This document shows positions 1 through 9,144 of a DNA stretch of 36,764 bases, piece after piece. The position numbers were made by a program, and so were the translations under genes. Position 1 is the first letter of the stretch. Each line of letters opens with the position of its first letter. Source of the stretch: Limnothrix sp. RL_2_0 (GTDB taxonomy: Bacteria; Cyanobacteriota; Cyanobacteriia; Cyanobacteriales; MRBY01); assembly GCA_012033055.1 (NCBI GenBank), contig JAAUPR010000033.1, forward strand, positions 1 through 36,764. Direction: 5' to 3'. A model generated the notes under the pieces. It was not told the DNA's origin. It saw only the letters and a program-made list of their open reading frames with translations, and did not search any database.

Positions 1-17
1 ACAGGGATGAATAACGC

Positions 18-917
18 ATGGCAACCAACTGGTGGGAATTGCAGATCTTATGTGAGCCAAATTTAGAAGAGTCAATCTTTTGGCGGCTAGATGATTTTGG
101 CTGCCGGGGCATGGCCTCTGAAAAAAAAGGCAAATCCTACTGGATCCGTGCCTACAGTCCCCAAGCGGAATTTGATTACCTTGATTTGGCAGCCTTGGGT
201 CTCCTCTTGCGCCAAGATGCCATCATGATGGGTCTCCCGAAGCCAATTGTGAAATGGAACATCCTCGACGATGAAGATTGGTCGAGTAGCTGGAAAAGCC
301 ACTGGCAACCCCAAGAGATCGGCGATCGCTTCCTTGTTTGTCCCGAATGGCTAGAGCCTCCCACTGGTTCAGATCGATTATTGCTGCGCCTAGATCCCGG
401 TGCAGCTTTTGGCACAGGTACCCACCAGACCACCCAACTTTGCCTTGAAGCCCTAGAGATGCGCCTCGGCTATCAACCAGAACATCAAGTTATTGCAGAC
501 ATTGGTTGCGGTTCGGGCATTCTGTCGATTGGAGCACTTCTTCTTGGGGCAAAGCAAGCTTTTGGTGTGGATACGGATATTCTTGCCATCGAAGCATCGA
601 ATAGTAATCGCGACTTAAACGGTATTGATGCGGAAAAATTACAGGTCACCAAAGGCAGTATCGAAAACCTAGGGGAAATGTACTCCGAAGGTTTTGATGG
701 CATTGTCTGCAATATTCTTGCTGAAATTATTATTGAATTGATCCCCGATCTGGCGGCGATCGCCAAACCCAACTCATGGGGGATTCTCAGCGGCATTTTG
801 ATCGAACAAATCAAACCCATCGCCGATACCCTCGAGCAAAACGGTTGGGTCATAGCCGCCCTCTGGAAAAAAGACGAATGGTGCTGTTTTAATATCCGCC
901 GCGCCCCCGAATATTAA
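18..917 (+). CDS. prmA: Ribosomal protein L11 methyltransferase
   Basis: This 299-aa protein is PrmA, a cytosolic SAM-dependent enzyme that methylates lysines and the N-terminus of ribosomal protein L11. The C-terminal half holds the class I methyltransferase fold: motif I reads [12 protein letters not shown] (about residues 160-171) and the later CNILAEII segment is the family's NILA motif that binds the target amine. The segment [14 protein letters not shown] just before motif I is also typical. The N-terminal ~100 residues form the L11-recognition domain. Length matches the family (about 290-300 aa). The ATG at 18 is the first start in frame, and only 17 bases precede it, so no promoter can be judged. 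The next gene begins 119 bp downstream on the same strand. Confidence 0.96.
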   Translation: MATNWWELQILCEPNLEESIFWRLDDFGCRGMASEKKGKSYWIRAYSPQAEFDYLDLAALGLLLRQDAIMMGLPKPIVKWNILDDEDWSSSWKSHWQPQEIGDRFLVCPEWLEPPTGSDRLLLRLDPGAAFGTGTHQTTQLCLEALEMRLGYQPEHQVIADIGCGSGILSIGALLLGAKQAFGVDTDILAIEASNSNRDLNGIDAEKLQVTKGSIENLGEMYSEGFDGIVCNILAEIIIELIPDLAAIAKPNSWGILSGILIEQIKPIADTLEQNGWVIAALWKKDEWCCFNIRRAPEY

Positions 918-1036
918 CCAAATATAAAACCGATATATTCCCCGATAACTTAACAAACTGCCACAATTTTCCCTGCACAGATTTTGGAAATGCGTCAATA
1001 ATGGGTAGCATCTGACCTGCACTAAGACCATCCAGC

Positions 1037-2974
1037 ATGAGCGAAAATCCCCCACTTCCCCCTATTTCCCGGCGCACAGCTCTCAAACTGCTCGGGACCG
1101 GAGCCGCAGGATCAATGGTGGGCTACTCACGCTTTGCCAAGCCCCAACCGACCATTCACCAACAAGACACCTTAGATCTGCCCCAATATCTCAACAACGG
1201 CAAGAAAGTCGTCGTGGTGGGCGGTGGATTAGCCGGTTTAGCCTCAGCCTATGAACTAAGCCAACGGGGGTTTAATGTGACCCTCCTCGAAAAAGCGCCT
1301 CAATTGGGTGGCAAAATTGCCAGTTGGAAAATTGAGGTGGGGGAAGATGAATTTATGATGGAACACGGCTTCCATGGCTTTTTCCCCCAGTATTACAACC
1401 TCAAAAGTGTAGTCAGTGAACTTAGTATTAACGACAATTTTCAATCGTTAGATTTTTATTCCCTTGTGTTCAAAGACCCGGACGCTTATCTCCCCGAGGT
1501 TTTTCGTCCCACAAATACTGCCTTTCCTTGGAATATCGTTGATCTCGCCATTTCTTCGCCTAATCGTTTTCGTTGGGGGATTAACCTAACCAAGGTCAAG
1601 CATTTAGAGGTGTTCCACGCCATTTCTGGTTTTAAAATTCCTAAAACTTATGACAATTATGATGCGATCGCCGTCTCAGATTGGGTGACCGAAGATTTTC
1701 CTAAAGGATTATATGATCTGTATTTTTTACCCTTTGCTAAATCTAGTTTGAATGCCCCGGATACCCTTAGTGCTGGAGAATTGCTACAGTTTTTTCATTT
1801 TTATTTCTTTGGGAATCCAGAAGGTCTCGCGTTTAACGGCACAGTGGATGACATGGGTACGAGCCTTGTGAATCCGATCGCCGCTGCGATTAAGGCTAAT
1901 GGTGGCCAAATTTTGACAGATGTTTCAGTCAGCGAAATCCAATGTGATGGCGGACAAATCCAGTCCGTCACTTACCAGCAAGGGGATGAGCAAACAGATA
2001 TTCCCTTCTGGGTCAAGGAAAATGATCTGATAGCGGATGAAAGCCTCGACTATTACGGCGCAGGCGACAACATGTATGCGGTGAATCCTGAGACAGATGA
2101 AGGCGTAACCCTTACTTGCACTCACCAAGGTTGTACGGTGGGTCGTCAACCCGATGGCTCATTTCTCTGTCCTTGCCATGGGGCGCGGTATGACGCGGAT
2201 GGTAAACGCCTGAGTGGCCCTGCGGAACGAGATTTAGCGAAGTTCACCGTGGCAGACAAAAAAGAAAACGAAGTTCAACTCGTGGCGACTAATCCCAGCT
2301 CCGATCTCCAATCGGCGACCCTAGAGGCAGACTATTTTGTGATTGCAGCAGATGTACCTGGTACACGCCATTTATTTACGCGCATGGTGGGGGATATTCA
2401 CGCAGAAGCGCACCGTAAGGTCGAAACATTAGCAGTATCTGATCCTTTCGCGGTGGGTCGCTTTTGGTTTGATCGGGATTTTGAATGGGAACACAGTTGG
2501 TTTACGTCCCTTTCTGGCTATGCGTTAACGGATAGTATTACCCTTTACCACCGCATCCAAAATCAATTTAAAGAGTGGTCTGAACGGACGGGGGGCAGTG
2601 TCATTGAGCTCCATTCTTATTGCTACAAAGAAAAGGATTTTCCCACCCAAGCGGCGTTACTGGAAACCTTTGAAAATGAGTTGTACGAGGTTGTCCCAGC
2701 ATTAAAAGGGGCGACCGTGTTGCATCGTCAATTGGTGAACCAAAAGAATTTCTCTGGTTATCCCCCGAATAGTTATGGCGATCGCCCCGTAACCCAGAGC
2801 GAGATTACAAACTTAATGTATGCAGGGGACTGGGTAAAAATGCCATTTCCTTGCGGCCTGATGGAGCGGGCGATCACTAGCGGTTTACTGGCTGCCAATA
2901 GCATCATCAAAAAAGAAGGTTTAGCCCGTCGTCCCATTCTCTCGGTGAATCCGGAGGGCGTATTTAAAATTTAA
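1037..2974 (+). CDS. CruE/CrtU-like carotenoid desaturase with internal Rieske domain
   Basis: A 645-aa FAD-dependent carotenoid desaturase. The N-terminus carries a twin-arginine-like stretch (SRRTALKLLGTGAAG), then the dinucleotide-binding motif VVVVGGGLAGLASAYEL near residue 58. The motif HGFHGFFPQYYNL and the C-terminal YAGDWVKMPFPCGLMERA are characteristic of the CrtU/CruE group, which desaturates and methyl-shifts beta-rings to aromatic rings. In marine cyanobacteria this group makes precursors of synechoxanthin. A Rieske [2Fe-2S] cassette is inserted in the middle: CTHQGC and CPCHG, residues about 359-383. The electron role of the cluster is inference. I am sure of the desaturase-plus-Rieske architecture and less sure of the exact substrate. 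cruE is the best candidate symbol, but I leave it blank. Confidence 0.82.
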   Translation: MSENPPLPPISRRTALKLLGTGAAGSMVGYSRFAKPQPTIHQQDTLDLPQYLNNGKKVVVVGGGLAGLASAYELSQRGFNVTLLEKAPQLGGKIASWKIEVGEDEFMMEHGFHGFFPQYYNLKSVVSELSINDNFQSLDFYSLVFKDPDAYLPEVFRPTNTAFPWNIVDLAISSPNRFRWGINLTKVKHLEVFHAISGFKIPKTYDNYDAIAVSDWVTEDFPKGLYDLYFLPFAKSSLNAPDTLSAGELLQFFHFYFFGNPEGLAFNGTVDDMGTSLVNPIAAAIKANGGQILTDVSVSEIQCDGGQIQSVTYQQGDEQTDIPFWVKENDLIADESLDYYGAGDNMYAVNPETDEGVTLTCTHQGCTVGRQPDGSFLCPCHGARYDADGKRLSGPAERDLAKFTVADKKENEVQLVATNPSSDLQSATLEADYFVIAADVPGTRHLFTRMVGDIHAEAHRKVETLAVSDPFAVGRFWFDRDFEWEHSWFTSLSGYALTDSITLYHRIQNQFKEWSERTGGSVIELHSYCYKEKDFPTQAALLETFENELYEVVPALKGATVLHRQLVNQKNFSGYPPNSYGDRPVTQSEITNLMYAGDWVKMPFPCGLMERAITSGLLAANSIIKKEGLARRPILSVNPEGVFKI

Positions 2975-2985
2975 ATATTAAAAAA

Positions 2986-3297
2986 TCAGGATTCGGGGGG
3001 ATTATTAGACTCTTGTTTTAGTTTGGCGATCGCCCCCGCAAAACCCAACACCACCAACACATTAGAAATCGTCAAAAAAGACTCCGCACTCCCATGGAGC
3101 CAATCAATATTGGCCAACTCCTCACCATATTGGATCTTGGCGAATATCCCCGCCGGAATCGTAATTGCTACAAACACCAACAGCACATAAAAGCCGATCA
3201 ATGCCAGCTTTGGCGTTTTGCCCGACTGCGTGAGAAACCAGAGAAAACCAAGATAAGGGAACAAAGAGACCGCAAATAATGTTTCTTTCGAGAGCAT
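2986..3297 (-). CDS. DUF3593 small membrane protein
   Basis: A 103-aa integral membrane protein with three likely transmembrane helices: residues about 5-22 (SLFPYLGFLWFL), 32-52 (IGFYVLLVFVAITIPAGIF) and 75-93 (ISNVLVVLGFAGAIA). The opening MLSKETLFAVSLFPYLGFLW is what I recall for the cyanobacterial and plastid-lineage family DUF3593, whose function is unknown. The ATG at 3297 is followed by a conserved-looking N-terminus. The gene is convergent with the carotenoid desaturase, with only 11 bp between the stop codons. It lies downstream of the HlyD gene but starts 22 bp after that gene's end on the same strand, so it could be co-transcribed with the secretion operon. I would not infer a shared role from that alone. 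Confidence 0.75.
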   Translation of the reverse strand: MLSKETLFAVSLFPYLGFLWFLTQSGKTPKLALIGFYVLLVFVAITIPAGIFAKIQYGEELANIDWLHGSAESFLTISNVLVVLGFAGAIAKLKQESNNPPES

Positions 3298-3318
3298 AAT
3301 TTTTGTATTTTATAAGTT

Positions 3319-4995
3319 TTATCTTGTGCGCTTGAGATCATCAACGCGACGACTGAATAAATCCGTAAATAAGGTGTATACTCGCCGATTTTCGCGGATC
3401 TTGATGTTTACACTAACAGACATACCCGACTGTAGTGGACGGCCCCGCAACGATTGTTCGTCTAAAACCACGCGGATCGGGAAGCGGTAATAGGGATAAA
3501 TTTCGTCCGGCGGCAACGCATCGGAGCCAATATGGATAATTTCACCCTCAATGTCACCATATTGGTTAAACGCATAAGTATCAATACGAACAGCAGTTTC
3601 TAATGCTTTACCATCTTCTAATGCTTCATTAAAACGCTGCTGCACAAAACCAATATCGCGGTTCGTGATAAAGACTTCCGCGATCAAATCATCATTGGGC
3701 ACAATTTTCAGCAGTGGTTCAGCCTGACCACGGGGCACAAATCCGGGGCCAGCTTGGAGATCAAATACCGTGCCATTAATCGGCGATCGCACCTCTTGAT
3801 ATTCGAGGGTTTCTTCAGTCTGAATGAGTTGCCCATCGATCTCAGACAGCCGTTTTGTATTTTCCACAATCACTTTATTCAGTTCACTATCCACTGCCGC
3901 AAGGCGTTGTTGCACATTGTCAAGCTGTTCCCGCAATGTCCGCTCAACGAGGGAAATAATATTCAAGCGTTCTGCTTGGGCTTGGCGGAGGTCAAGTTGT
4001 ACGCGTTTTTGTTCTTTCAGAATCTGGTCAATTTCAGTGATGCGACTATCGACTCTCTGCTGCTGTTGTTCTAACTCAATACTGCCGTTGGCCTGCTGTT
4101 CGATCATCCGTTCGGTGCGGTCATTCACCTGCTGTTGTTGCCGCTCCATCTGTAAACGAGCCACTGCACCATCTTCCACAAGGGGACGAATCGCATCGAG
4201 GATATCTGATTCAATTTTGAGGCTCTCTTCGGCTTGATTCTTAGATTCTTTGTTACGTATGCGAATCTCTTTGAGCACCTGACGATCTGTGGCTAACTGG
4301 GCACGGAGATCAGCTAATTGCAGCGTATTTTGACCGATTAGCTGTTGGAGTTGTTGGCTTTCAAGTTCAGCGGTAGCGACCCTAGACGCATATTCCCGAC
4401 GGGATGCCGAGAGGCGGGATGTTTGGGAACTATTGAGAGACACACGGCTTTCTCCCAGTTGGGCGCGGAGCACTTGGGCTTCACTTACGAGACTCAGACG
4501 ATTACGGGCTAGGGCGGCCACTTCCGGGGCAAGGTTCATTTTATCGATCTGACTTTGCAGGGTCTGGATGTCCGCTTGGTCTTTAATGACTTCCCGATAA
4601 AGCTGATTTTCTTGTAGGAGGGAGGCTTTAATTTCTAGGAGAGACACACGATTGGCCTCCGCCGCATCAGAGTCAAAAGTTAATAGTCGTTGTCCTTGGG
4701 TCACCCTGTCGCCATCTTCCACGAAAACCGCCTCTACCACCCCATTCACCGGGGCTTGAATTTCTTTCACGGCTCCCTTGGGTTGGAGTTGCCCTGTGCC
4801 CGTGACCACCTGCTCAATTCTGGCGAAATAAGCCCAAGTGCAAAAGGAGCCAGTAAAAATTAAAATCACCCAGATCACTGCTCGCGAAAGGGTTGGTGAT
4901 TGACGTAGGACAACTGGCTGATCAAAGGTCGCGTTGCTACCGTTGTTGTCGATATTTTGGGTTTGCTTCGGGTCTATGGGAGGGGATTGGGTCAT
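3319..4995 (-). CDS. HlyD-family membrane fusion protein (type I secretion)
   Basis: A 558-aa periplasmic adaptor that links an inner-membrane ABC exporter to an outer-membrane TolC-type channel. One N-terminal transmembrane helix (AVIWVILIFTGSFCTWAYF, residues about 39-57) is followed by a biotinyl-lipoyl half (VVTGTGQLQPKGAVKEIQAP). Next comes a very long Q/E/R-rich coiled coil (about residues 120-400), then the second lipoyl half (SPINGTVFDLQAGPGFVPRG) and a beta-barrel domain. It is longer than most HlyD proteins because of the coiled coil. It lies 68 bp downstream of the ABC transporter gene on the same strand, as sll1181 lies with sll1180 in Synechocystis, where that pair exports the S-layer protein. 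The orthology is inference from domain order. Confidence 0.9.
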   Translation of the reverse strand: MTQSPPIDPKQTQNIDNNGSNATFDQPVVLRQSPTLSRAVIWVILIFTGSFCTWAYFARIEQVVTGTGQLQPKGAVKEIQAPVNGVVEAVFVEDGDRVTQGQRLLTFDSDAAEANRVSLLEIKASLLQENQLYREVIKDQADIQTLQSQIDKMNLAPEVAALARNRLSLVSEAQVLRAQLGESRVSLNSSQTSRLSASRREYASRVATAELESQQLQQLIGQNTLQLADLRAQLATDRQVLKEIRIRNKESKNQAEESLKIESDILDAIRPLVEDGAVARLQMERQQQQVNDRTERMIEQQANGSIELEQQQQRVDSRITEIDQILKEQKRVQLDLRQAQAERLNIISLVERTLREQLDNVQQRLAAVDSELNKVIVENTKRLSEIDGQLIQTEETLEYQEVRSPINGTVFDLQAGPGFVPRGQAEPLLKIVPNDDLIAEVFITNRDIGFVQQRFNEALEDGKALETAVRIDTYAFNQYGDIEGEIIHIGSDALPPDEIYPYYRFPIRVVLDEQSLRGRPLQSGMSVSVNIKIRENRRVYTLFTDLFSRRVDDLKRTR

Positions 4996-5063
4996 GGTTT
5001 TGGCGATCGCCCTTGGTCAAGAACTAAATTTTTCAGGGTTAATGTCAGAGGAAAAAGAGTGGC

Positions 5064-8000
5064 TTAGGAAGGGCCGCGCGTCTGCTGTTGATAGAGGCTG
5101 TAATAACGACCCTGCATGGCCATTAGCTCATTGTGAGTTCCCTGTTCAGCGAGGGCGCCTTCATGCATCATGATGATCATATCGGCATCTTTGATGGTGT
5201 CGAGGCGGTGGGTGATAAAGAAAACGGTGGTGTCATGGAACGCATCTTTGAGGTTATTGCAGACTTGGCGCTCGGTGAGATAGTCCAATGCACTAGTGGC
5301 CTCGTCCAACACCAAAATCCGGGGACGCTGTAACACTGATCGGGCGATCGCAATCCGTTGTTTCTGACCACCAGACAGGGACGATCCCCGTTCTCCAACT
5401 TGCGTGTTATAACCATTGGGCAAATCCTGCATAATGAAATCATGAGCCGCTGCCACCTTCGCCGCATATTCAATTTCTTCCGGCTCCGCCTCTGGATTCG
5501 TTAGGGCAATATTGTCTTGGATTGACCCTTCAAACAACAGGGTTTCCTGTGGCACAACCCCCACCTGACGACGCAGTGAATATAACTCCACTTTGTTCAC
5601 GTCGTAACCATCCACAAGGATTCTGCCCGCTTCTGGTTCATAGAGCCGTGACAGCAATTTAGTGAGGGTACTCTTACCCGCACCACTCTGACCGACGATC
5701 GCCACAAAAGTCCCCGCCGGAAAAATGAGGCTCACATTATCGAGATTGAGCGCACCATGTTTTTTAAACCGGAAACTGACATTTTCATAAACCACCTCAC
5801 CTTTTACTAATGGCATGGGAATGTTGTCTCGGTCTTCTTCGCCCTCTTGGGGATGATCCACGATGTCTGCCAAACGTTCGAGAGAAATGGCGGTATCTTG
5901 GAAATTTTGCCAGAGCTGGGTCAATCGCAAAATAGGTGAAGTGACGTATCCTGCAATAATTCGGAAGGCGATCAATTGCCCTAGGGTTAATACTTCGGGG
6001 CCTTCTAGTACCAAAGATGTCCCTACCCACAGCACTAGCAAACCCGATAATTTATTCAGAAAATTACTAATCGAACTGGAGGCGGTCGAGGTCACCACAG
6101 TATTAAAACCAGCGGAAACGTAACCGGCATATTTCTCTTGCCATTTCCAGCGCGATCGCAGTTCAATATTTTGGGCTTTAACCGTCTGGACACCGGTCAT
6201 CACTTCGACTAAATAGGACTGACTTTGGGCATTCTTTTCGGCTTTGATCCGTAGCTGTTTGCGGATAATCGGCGAAAAAATCAGCGTCGTCACCATAAAC
6301 ACCGGAATGACGGACAAGGCCACCAAGGTCAACACAGGGCTATACCAAATCATGACGAAGATATAGACCAAGGAGAAGACGGCATCGAGAACGACAGTCA
6401 GGGCTGTACCGGTTAGGAAGGAGCGAATTTTTTCTAGCTCGCCCACCCTTGTGGAAATTTCACCGACAGGACGTTTTTCAAAATATTGCAGGGGCAAACG
6501 GAATAGGTGATCAATAATCTCGGAGCCGAGGCTCATATCAATGCGGTTGGTGGTGTCCACAAATAAATTGGTGCGAACAAACCCTAAAATTCCCTCGGCG
6601 ATCGCAAAAATCAATAGCAACGCGCCATAAACCTGCAAGGTATCAGAACTCTGTTGCACGATCACTTTATCGATGATCTGCTGAATGACGAGGGGGTTAG
6701 CAAGGGCAAATAGTTGTACTAAAAATGAGGCGATTAAAACCTCGATCAAGACCCATTTATATTTTTTGATCGAAGGAATAAACCAATTCAACCCAAAACG
6801 TTCTTCGGGGGTGTACTTCGCTTTTTTGAGCAATAGCGCTTCGACTTGGCCTGTTTCATCGCCCCAGCCTTCGATAAAGTCTTGAGGTTTCCGCTTAATG
6901 ATGCCAATCTCTGGTACTGCAACGGTTATTTCTTTGTCGCTAACTTCGTAGAGGATGGCTAGGCTATCGCGCCATTTCACCAAGACGGGCACAGTCAATC
7001 GGGTCACAGTTCCGGTCGGAATTTTGATCAGTTGCGCGTTTAATCCCATCAATTCGGCGATCGCCCCGCTAATCGGTAGAGATAGCACCCCATAACGCTG
7101 GAGCTGTTCATCGATTACCCGCCGAATCACATCCCCCTTAAACCGCATCCCAAAATACTTCGCCAACATCTGAAAACAGGCAACCCCATTCCCTGACTGC
7201 CCCTGCCCTTTCACAAAAGGATAGGTTTTAGGCTGACCGTCCGTCGCCGTTTTCTCTGGGGTGAACCCGACAATTTCTACCGGAGCGTAGGGAATTTCTT
7301 CGGTTTCTGCTGCCTCTGGTTCTGGCTCAACCGCCGCTGGATTGTCCTCAAAGGGGTCTGGAAACGTAGGTGGAATTTCTGCGGGCGTTACGTCTTCCGG
7401 CTCTGGAGGTTCGAGGAGGTGCGTCCATGCAGACTCGGCAAAACCAACTAGTCGCGCAGGCTGAATTCCTTTCACTTCGAGGGTATCTAGGGTTTTTAGA
7501 TCTAATTGACTGCGGGGTGGACAAGCCACTAAACTACCGCCACCACTCACAAACCACAGTTTGTCCGATTGTTTTAATAACCGTTGTTCTGGGCTGTCTT
7601 GGCGATAGGAACCGGGGGCAAGGTGACAGACTTCCGCTTGTTCGATGGCCGAATGGACAATATTTTTCAGGTTGCCGTTAACTTTGGCTTGTTGGGAAAA
7701 GTGGTGGCCGAGCAGTTCAAAGGTTTCAGTAATGGAGCAGCGATCGAGAAATTCAGACCGCAACTCAGGGGATTCTTCTACTAGAGTGAGAAATTCTTGG
7801 CTCGTCAAGTTTAGACAAATGGCTTCGGTGGAGGCGATCGCCGTTTCACAGGCCACCCCCCGTACCGCATTGACCCAACCCAAGACCCCCCCTTCCCGCA
7901 ATAGCCTTAGAGTCATCGGTGCTTGAGTGCGAGGCTCATAGCCCAAAACCCTTGCTTGACCCTGATAAATGATCGATATTTGATGTAATAATTTTCCCCG

Positions 8001-8129
8001 CTGCAAAATCGGCTGCCCCATGCGGTAGCGAAACGCCGTCACTTTGCCACTCAGCTTATCCAATGCTTCCGGCGAAAGCCGACTGAAGGGATCTGTTTTA
8101 CTAAAAAATTCTTTATAACTGAGTTTCAT
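5064..8129 (-). CDS. Type I secretion ABC transporter with cNMP-binding and inactive C39 domains
   Basis: A 1021-aa exporter that combines four domains. Residues ~10-130 are a cyclic-nucleotide-binding-like domain. Residues ~300-430 are a C39 bacteriocin-peptidase fold whose active site is lost: the catalytic-Cys position reads GNGVACFQML, with Asn where DCG is expected, and the His and Asp segments (WRDSLAILYEV, VAVPEIG) also lack the triad. Residues ~450-740 are the ABC transmembrane domain. The ATPase follows, with Walker A GQSGAGKST (~811), signature LSGGQKQR (~916) and Walker B ILVLDEATSALD. A dead C39-like domain is typical of HlyB-type transporters, which recognise a substrate without cleaving it. 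A Pro/Glu-rich linker spans ~240-290. The upstream PPIase and downstream HlyD genes complete an export operon. No substrate gene is visible here. Confidence 0.92.
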   Translation of the reverse strand: MKLSYKEFFSKTDPFSRLSPEALDKLSGKVTAFRYRMGQPILQRGKLLHQISIIYQGQARVLGYEPRTQAPMTLRLLREGGVLGWVNAVRGVACETAIASTEAICLNLTSQEFLTLVEESPELRSEFLDRCSITETFELLGHHFSQQAKVNGNLKNIVHSAIEQAEVCHLAPGSYRQDSPEQRLLKQSDKLWFVSGGGSLVACPPRSQLDLKTLDTLEVKGIQPARLVGFAESAWTHLLEPPEPEDVTPAEIPPTFPDPFEDNPAAVEPEPEAAETEEIPYAPVEIVGFTPEKTATDGQPKTYPFVKGQGQSGNGVACFQMLAKYFGMRFKGDVIRRVIDEQLQRYGVLSLPISGAIAELMGLNAQLIKIPTGTVTRLTVPVLVKWRDSLAILYEVSDKEITVAVPEIGIIKRKPQDFIEGWGDETGQVEALLLKKAKYTPEERFGLNWFIPSIKKYKWVLIEVLIASFLVQLFALANPLVIQQIIDKVIVQQSSDTLQVYGALLLIFAIAEGILGFVRTNLFVDTTNRIDMSLGSEIIDHLFRLPLQYFEKRPVGEISTRVGELEKIRSFLTGTALTVVLDAVFSLVYIFVMIWYSPVLTLVALSVIPVFMVTTLIFSPIIRKQLRIKAEKNAQSQSYLVEVMTGVQTVKAQNIELRSRWKWQEKYAGYVSAGFNTVVTSTASSSISNFLNKLSGLLVLWVGTSLVLEGPEVLTLGQLIAFRIIAGYVTSPILRLTQLWQNFQDTAISLERLADIVDHPQEGEEDRDNIPMPLVKGEVVYENVSFRFKKHGALNLDNVSLIFPAGTFVAIVGQSGAGKSTLTKLLSRLYEPEAGRILVDGYDVNKVELYSLRRQVGVVPQETLLFEGSIQDNIALTNPEAEPEEIEYAAKVAAAHDFIMQDLPNGYNTQVGERGSSLSGGQKQRIAIARSVLQRPRILVLDEATSALDYLTERQVCNNLKDAFHDTTVFFITHRLDTIKDADMIIMMHEGALAEQGTHNELMAMQGRYYSLYQQQTRGPS

Positions 8130-8195
8130 GAAGTTTCAGACAAGAGAAAAATATTGTTTTTAAAGTTTTATTTAAAGCTAAAGAAATTCAAAAGA

Positions 8196-8954
8196 TTATT
8201 GTTTTTCTGGCAGTTCTTTCCGCTGAAAAGAAACTGTTTCCTGCAATTGTTTTTGGAGCCATAGTTCAAATTGCTCGTGGATCAATCGTTGTTTCATTGC
8301 TTCATCTAATTTAGCGGGAATTGACTTCTCTAAACGCAATAATACAAACCATTCACCAATTTTCACTGGGGGCTTAATTTCTCCCGGTCGAGCCGTCGTT
8401 AATAGTTTTGCAATGCCGGGATGGGGAACGCTCATTTCCACTGGCCCCACCAACCCGCCTGTTTGGGCTTCAGGCCCCTCGGAATACTGCTGCGAGAGTT
8501 TCGTGAAAGTGCTTTCTCCCTCTGAAATTTGAAAATATAATTCTTGGGCGATGCCGCTATCACTGGTACGGATTAAAGAGTAAACAATGCGGTCTAGCTG
8601 ACTCTTACGGTCAACAAAATAGGATTCTAAGTTGTCTTCACCCCAACGCTGTTGCTTAAATTTCTCGATCAGTAGGGGACGGGAGGCGATCGCCGGTAAT
8701 TGTTCTGGCTGTAGCCCTTGATTTTGTAGCCAAGCCTTAAGTTCAGCCTCAGATTTAAATTGTTGCTGCTGGGCAAATTGATTGATGGCTCCTTGGATTT
8801 CCTCTTGGGTACAAGCAAGATTAGGTGTAGCGGCGATCGCCTGATCAATAATTATTTCCTGAACCAAACGCGGTAACAGTTGATATTGCGCTAACAATGG
8901 AACAACCTGCTCTTGAGCCAAAATCTGCTCACCAACCTGAACCTGAAGCGACAT
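8196..8954 (-). CDS. SurA/parvulin-like peptidylprolyl isomerase
   Basis: A 252-aa protein with an N-terminal SurA-like helical region and a C-terminal parvulin rotamase domain: FTKLSQQYSEGPEAQTGGLVG, then PGIAKLLTTARPGEIKPPVKIGEWFVLLRLEK in two conserved blocks. I chose the ATG at 8954 (MSLQVQVGE). A TTG two codons upstream is less likely. No signal peptide is evident, so the protein may act in the cytosol, perhaps holding an export substrate before it enters the ABC transporter. The gene is first in the minus-strand operon, 66 bp upstream of the ABC exporter. The same PPIase-ABC-HlyD trio recurs in cyanobacteria as I remember it. Proline isomerisation of the exported protein is inference. 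Confidence 0.85.
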   Translation of the reverse strand: MSLQVQVGEQILAQEQVVPLLAQYQLLPRLVQEIIIDQAIAATPNLACTQEEIQGAINQFAQQQQFKSEAELKAWLQNQGLQPEQLPAIASRPLLIEKFKQQRWGEDNLESYFVDRKSQLDRIVYSLIRTSDSGIAQELYFQISEGESTFTKLSQQYSEGPEAQTGGLVGPVEMSVPHPGIAKLLTTARPGEIKPPVKIGEWFVLLRLEKSIPAKLDEAMKQRLIHEQFELWLQKQLQETVSFQRKELPEKQ

Positions 8955-9047
8955 AATCAATTACAAGTAACGACAATAAACAACAATACAAAACATTGCA
9001 TCTCAGCTTACCATTTGTTTTTTCATTTGCCGCCACCATCAAAAAGA

Positions 9048-9086
9048 ATCTGAAAATCATGATTTTAATAATCACAACTTTCAGAT
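9048..9086. repeat. Inverted repeat upstream of the secretion operon
   Basis: Perfect 8-bp arms (ATCTGAAA at 9048-9055, TTTCAGAT at 9079-9086) enclose a 23-bp loop that itself contains the palindrome ATCATGAT. It sits about 95 bp upstream of the PPIase start and about 60 bp beyond the end of... the mscS reading frame. There is no T-run on either side, so it looks more like a protein-binding site than a terminator. Function is unknown. Confidence 0.3.
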
Positions 9087-9144
9087 CCCAATTTCAAAAA
9101 ATAGATTTACAAAAAATATCAGTTTTCTCAGTTTTCTCAGGAAA

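Noticed and set aside
3754-4237. Plus-strand frames inside the HlyD gene, one very Cys/Ser-rich.
   Set aside because: They are antisense to a Q/E-rich coiled coil, which explains the Cys/Ser run. No start signal or family match.
9048-9086. Inverted repeat as a terminator for the genes on either side.
   Set aside because: A 23-base loop and no T-run follow on either strand, and it lies upstream of the secretion operon rather than after a gene end in its reading direction.
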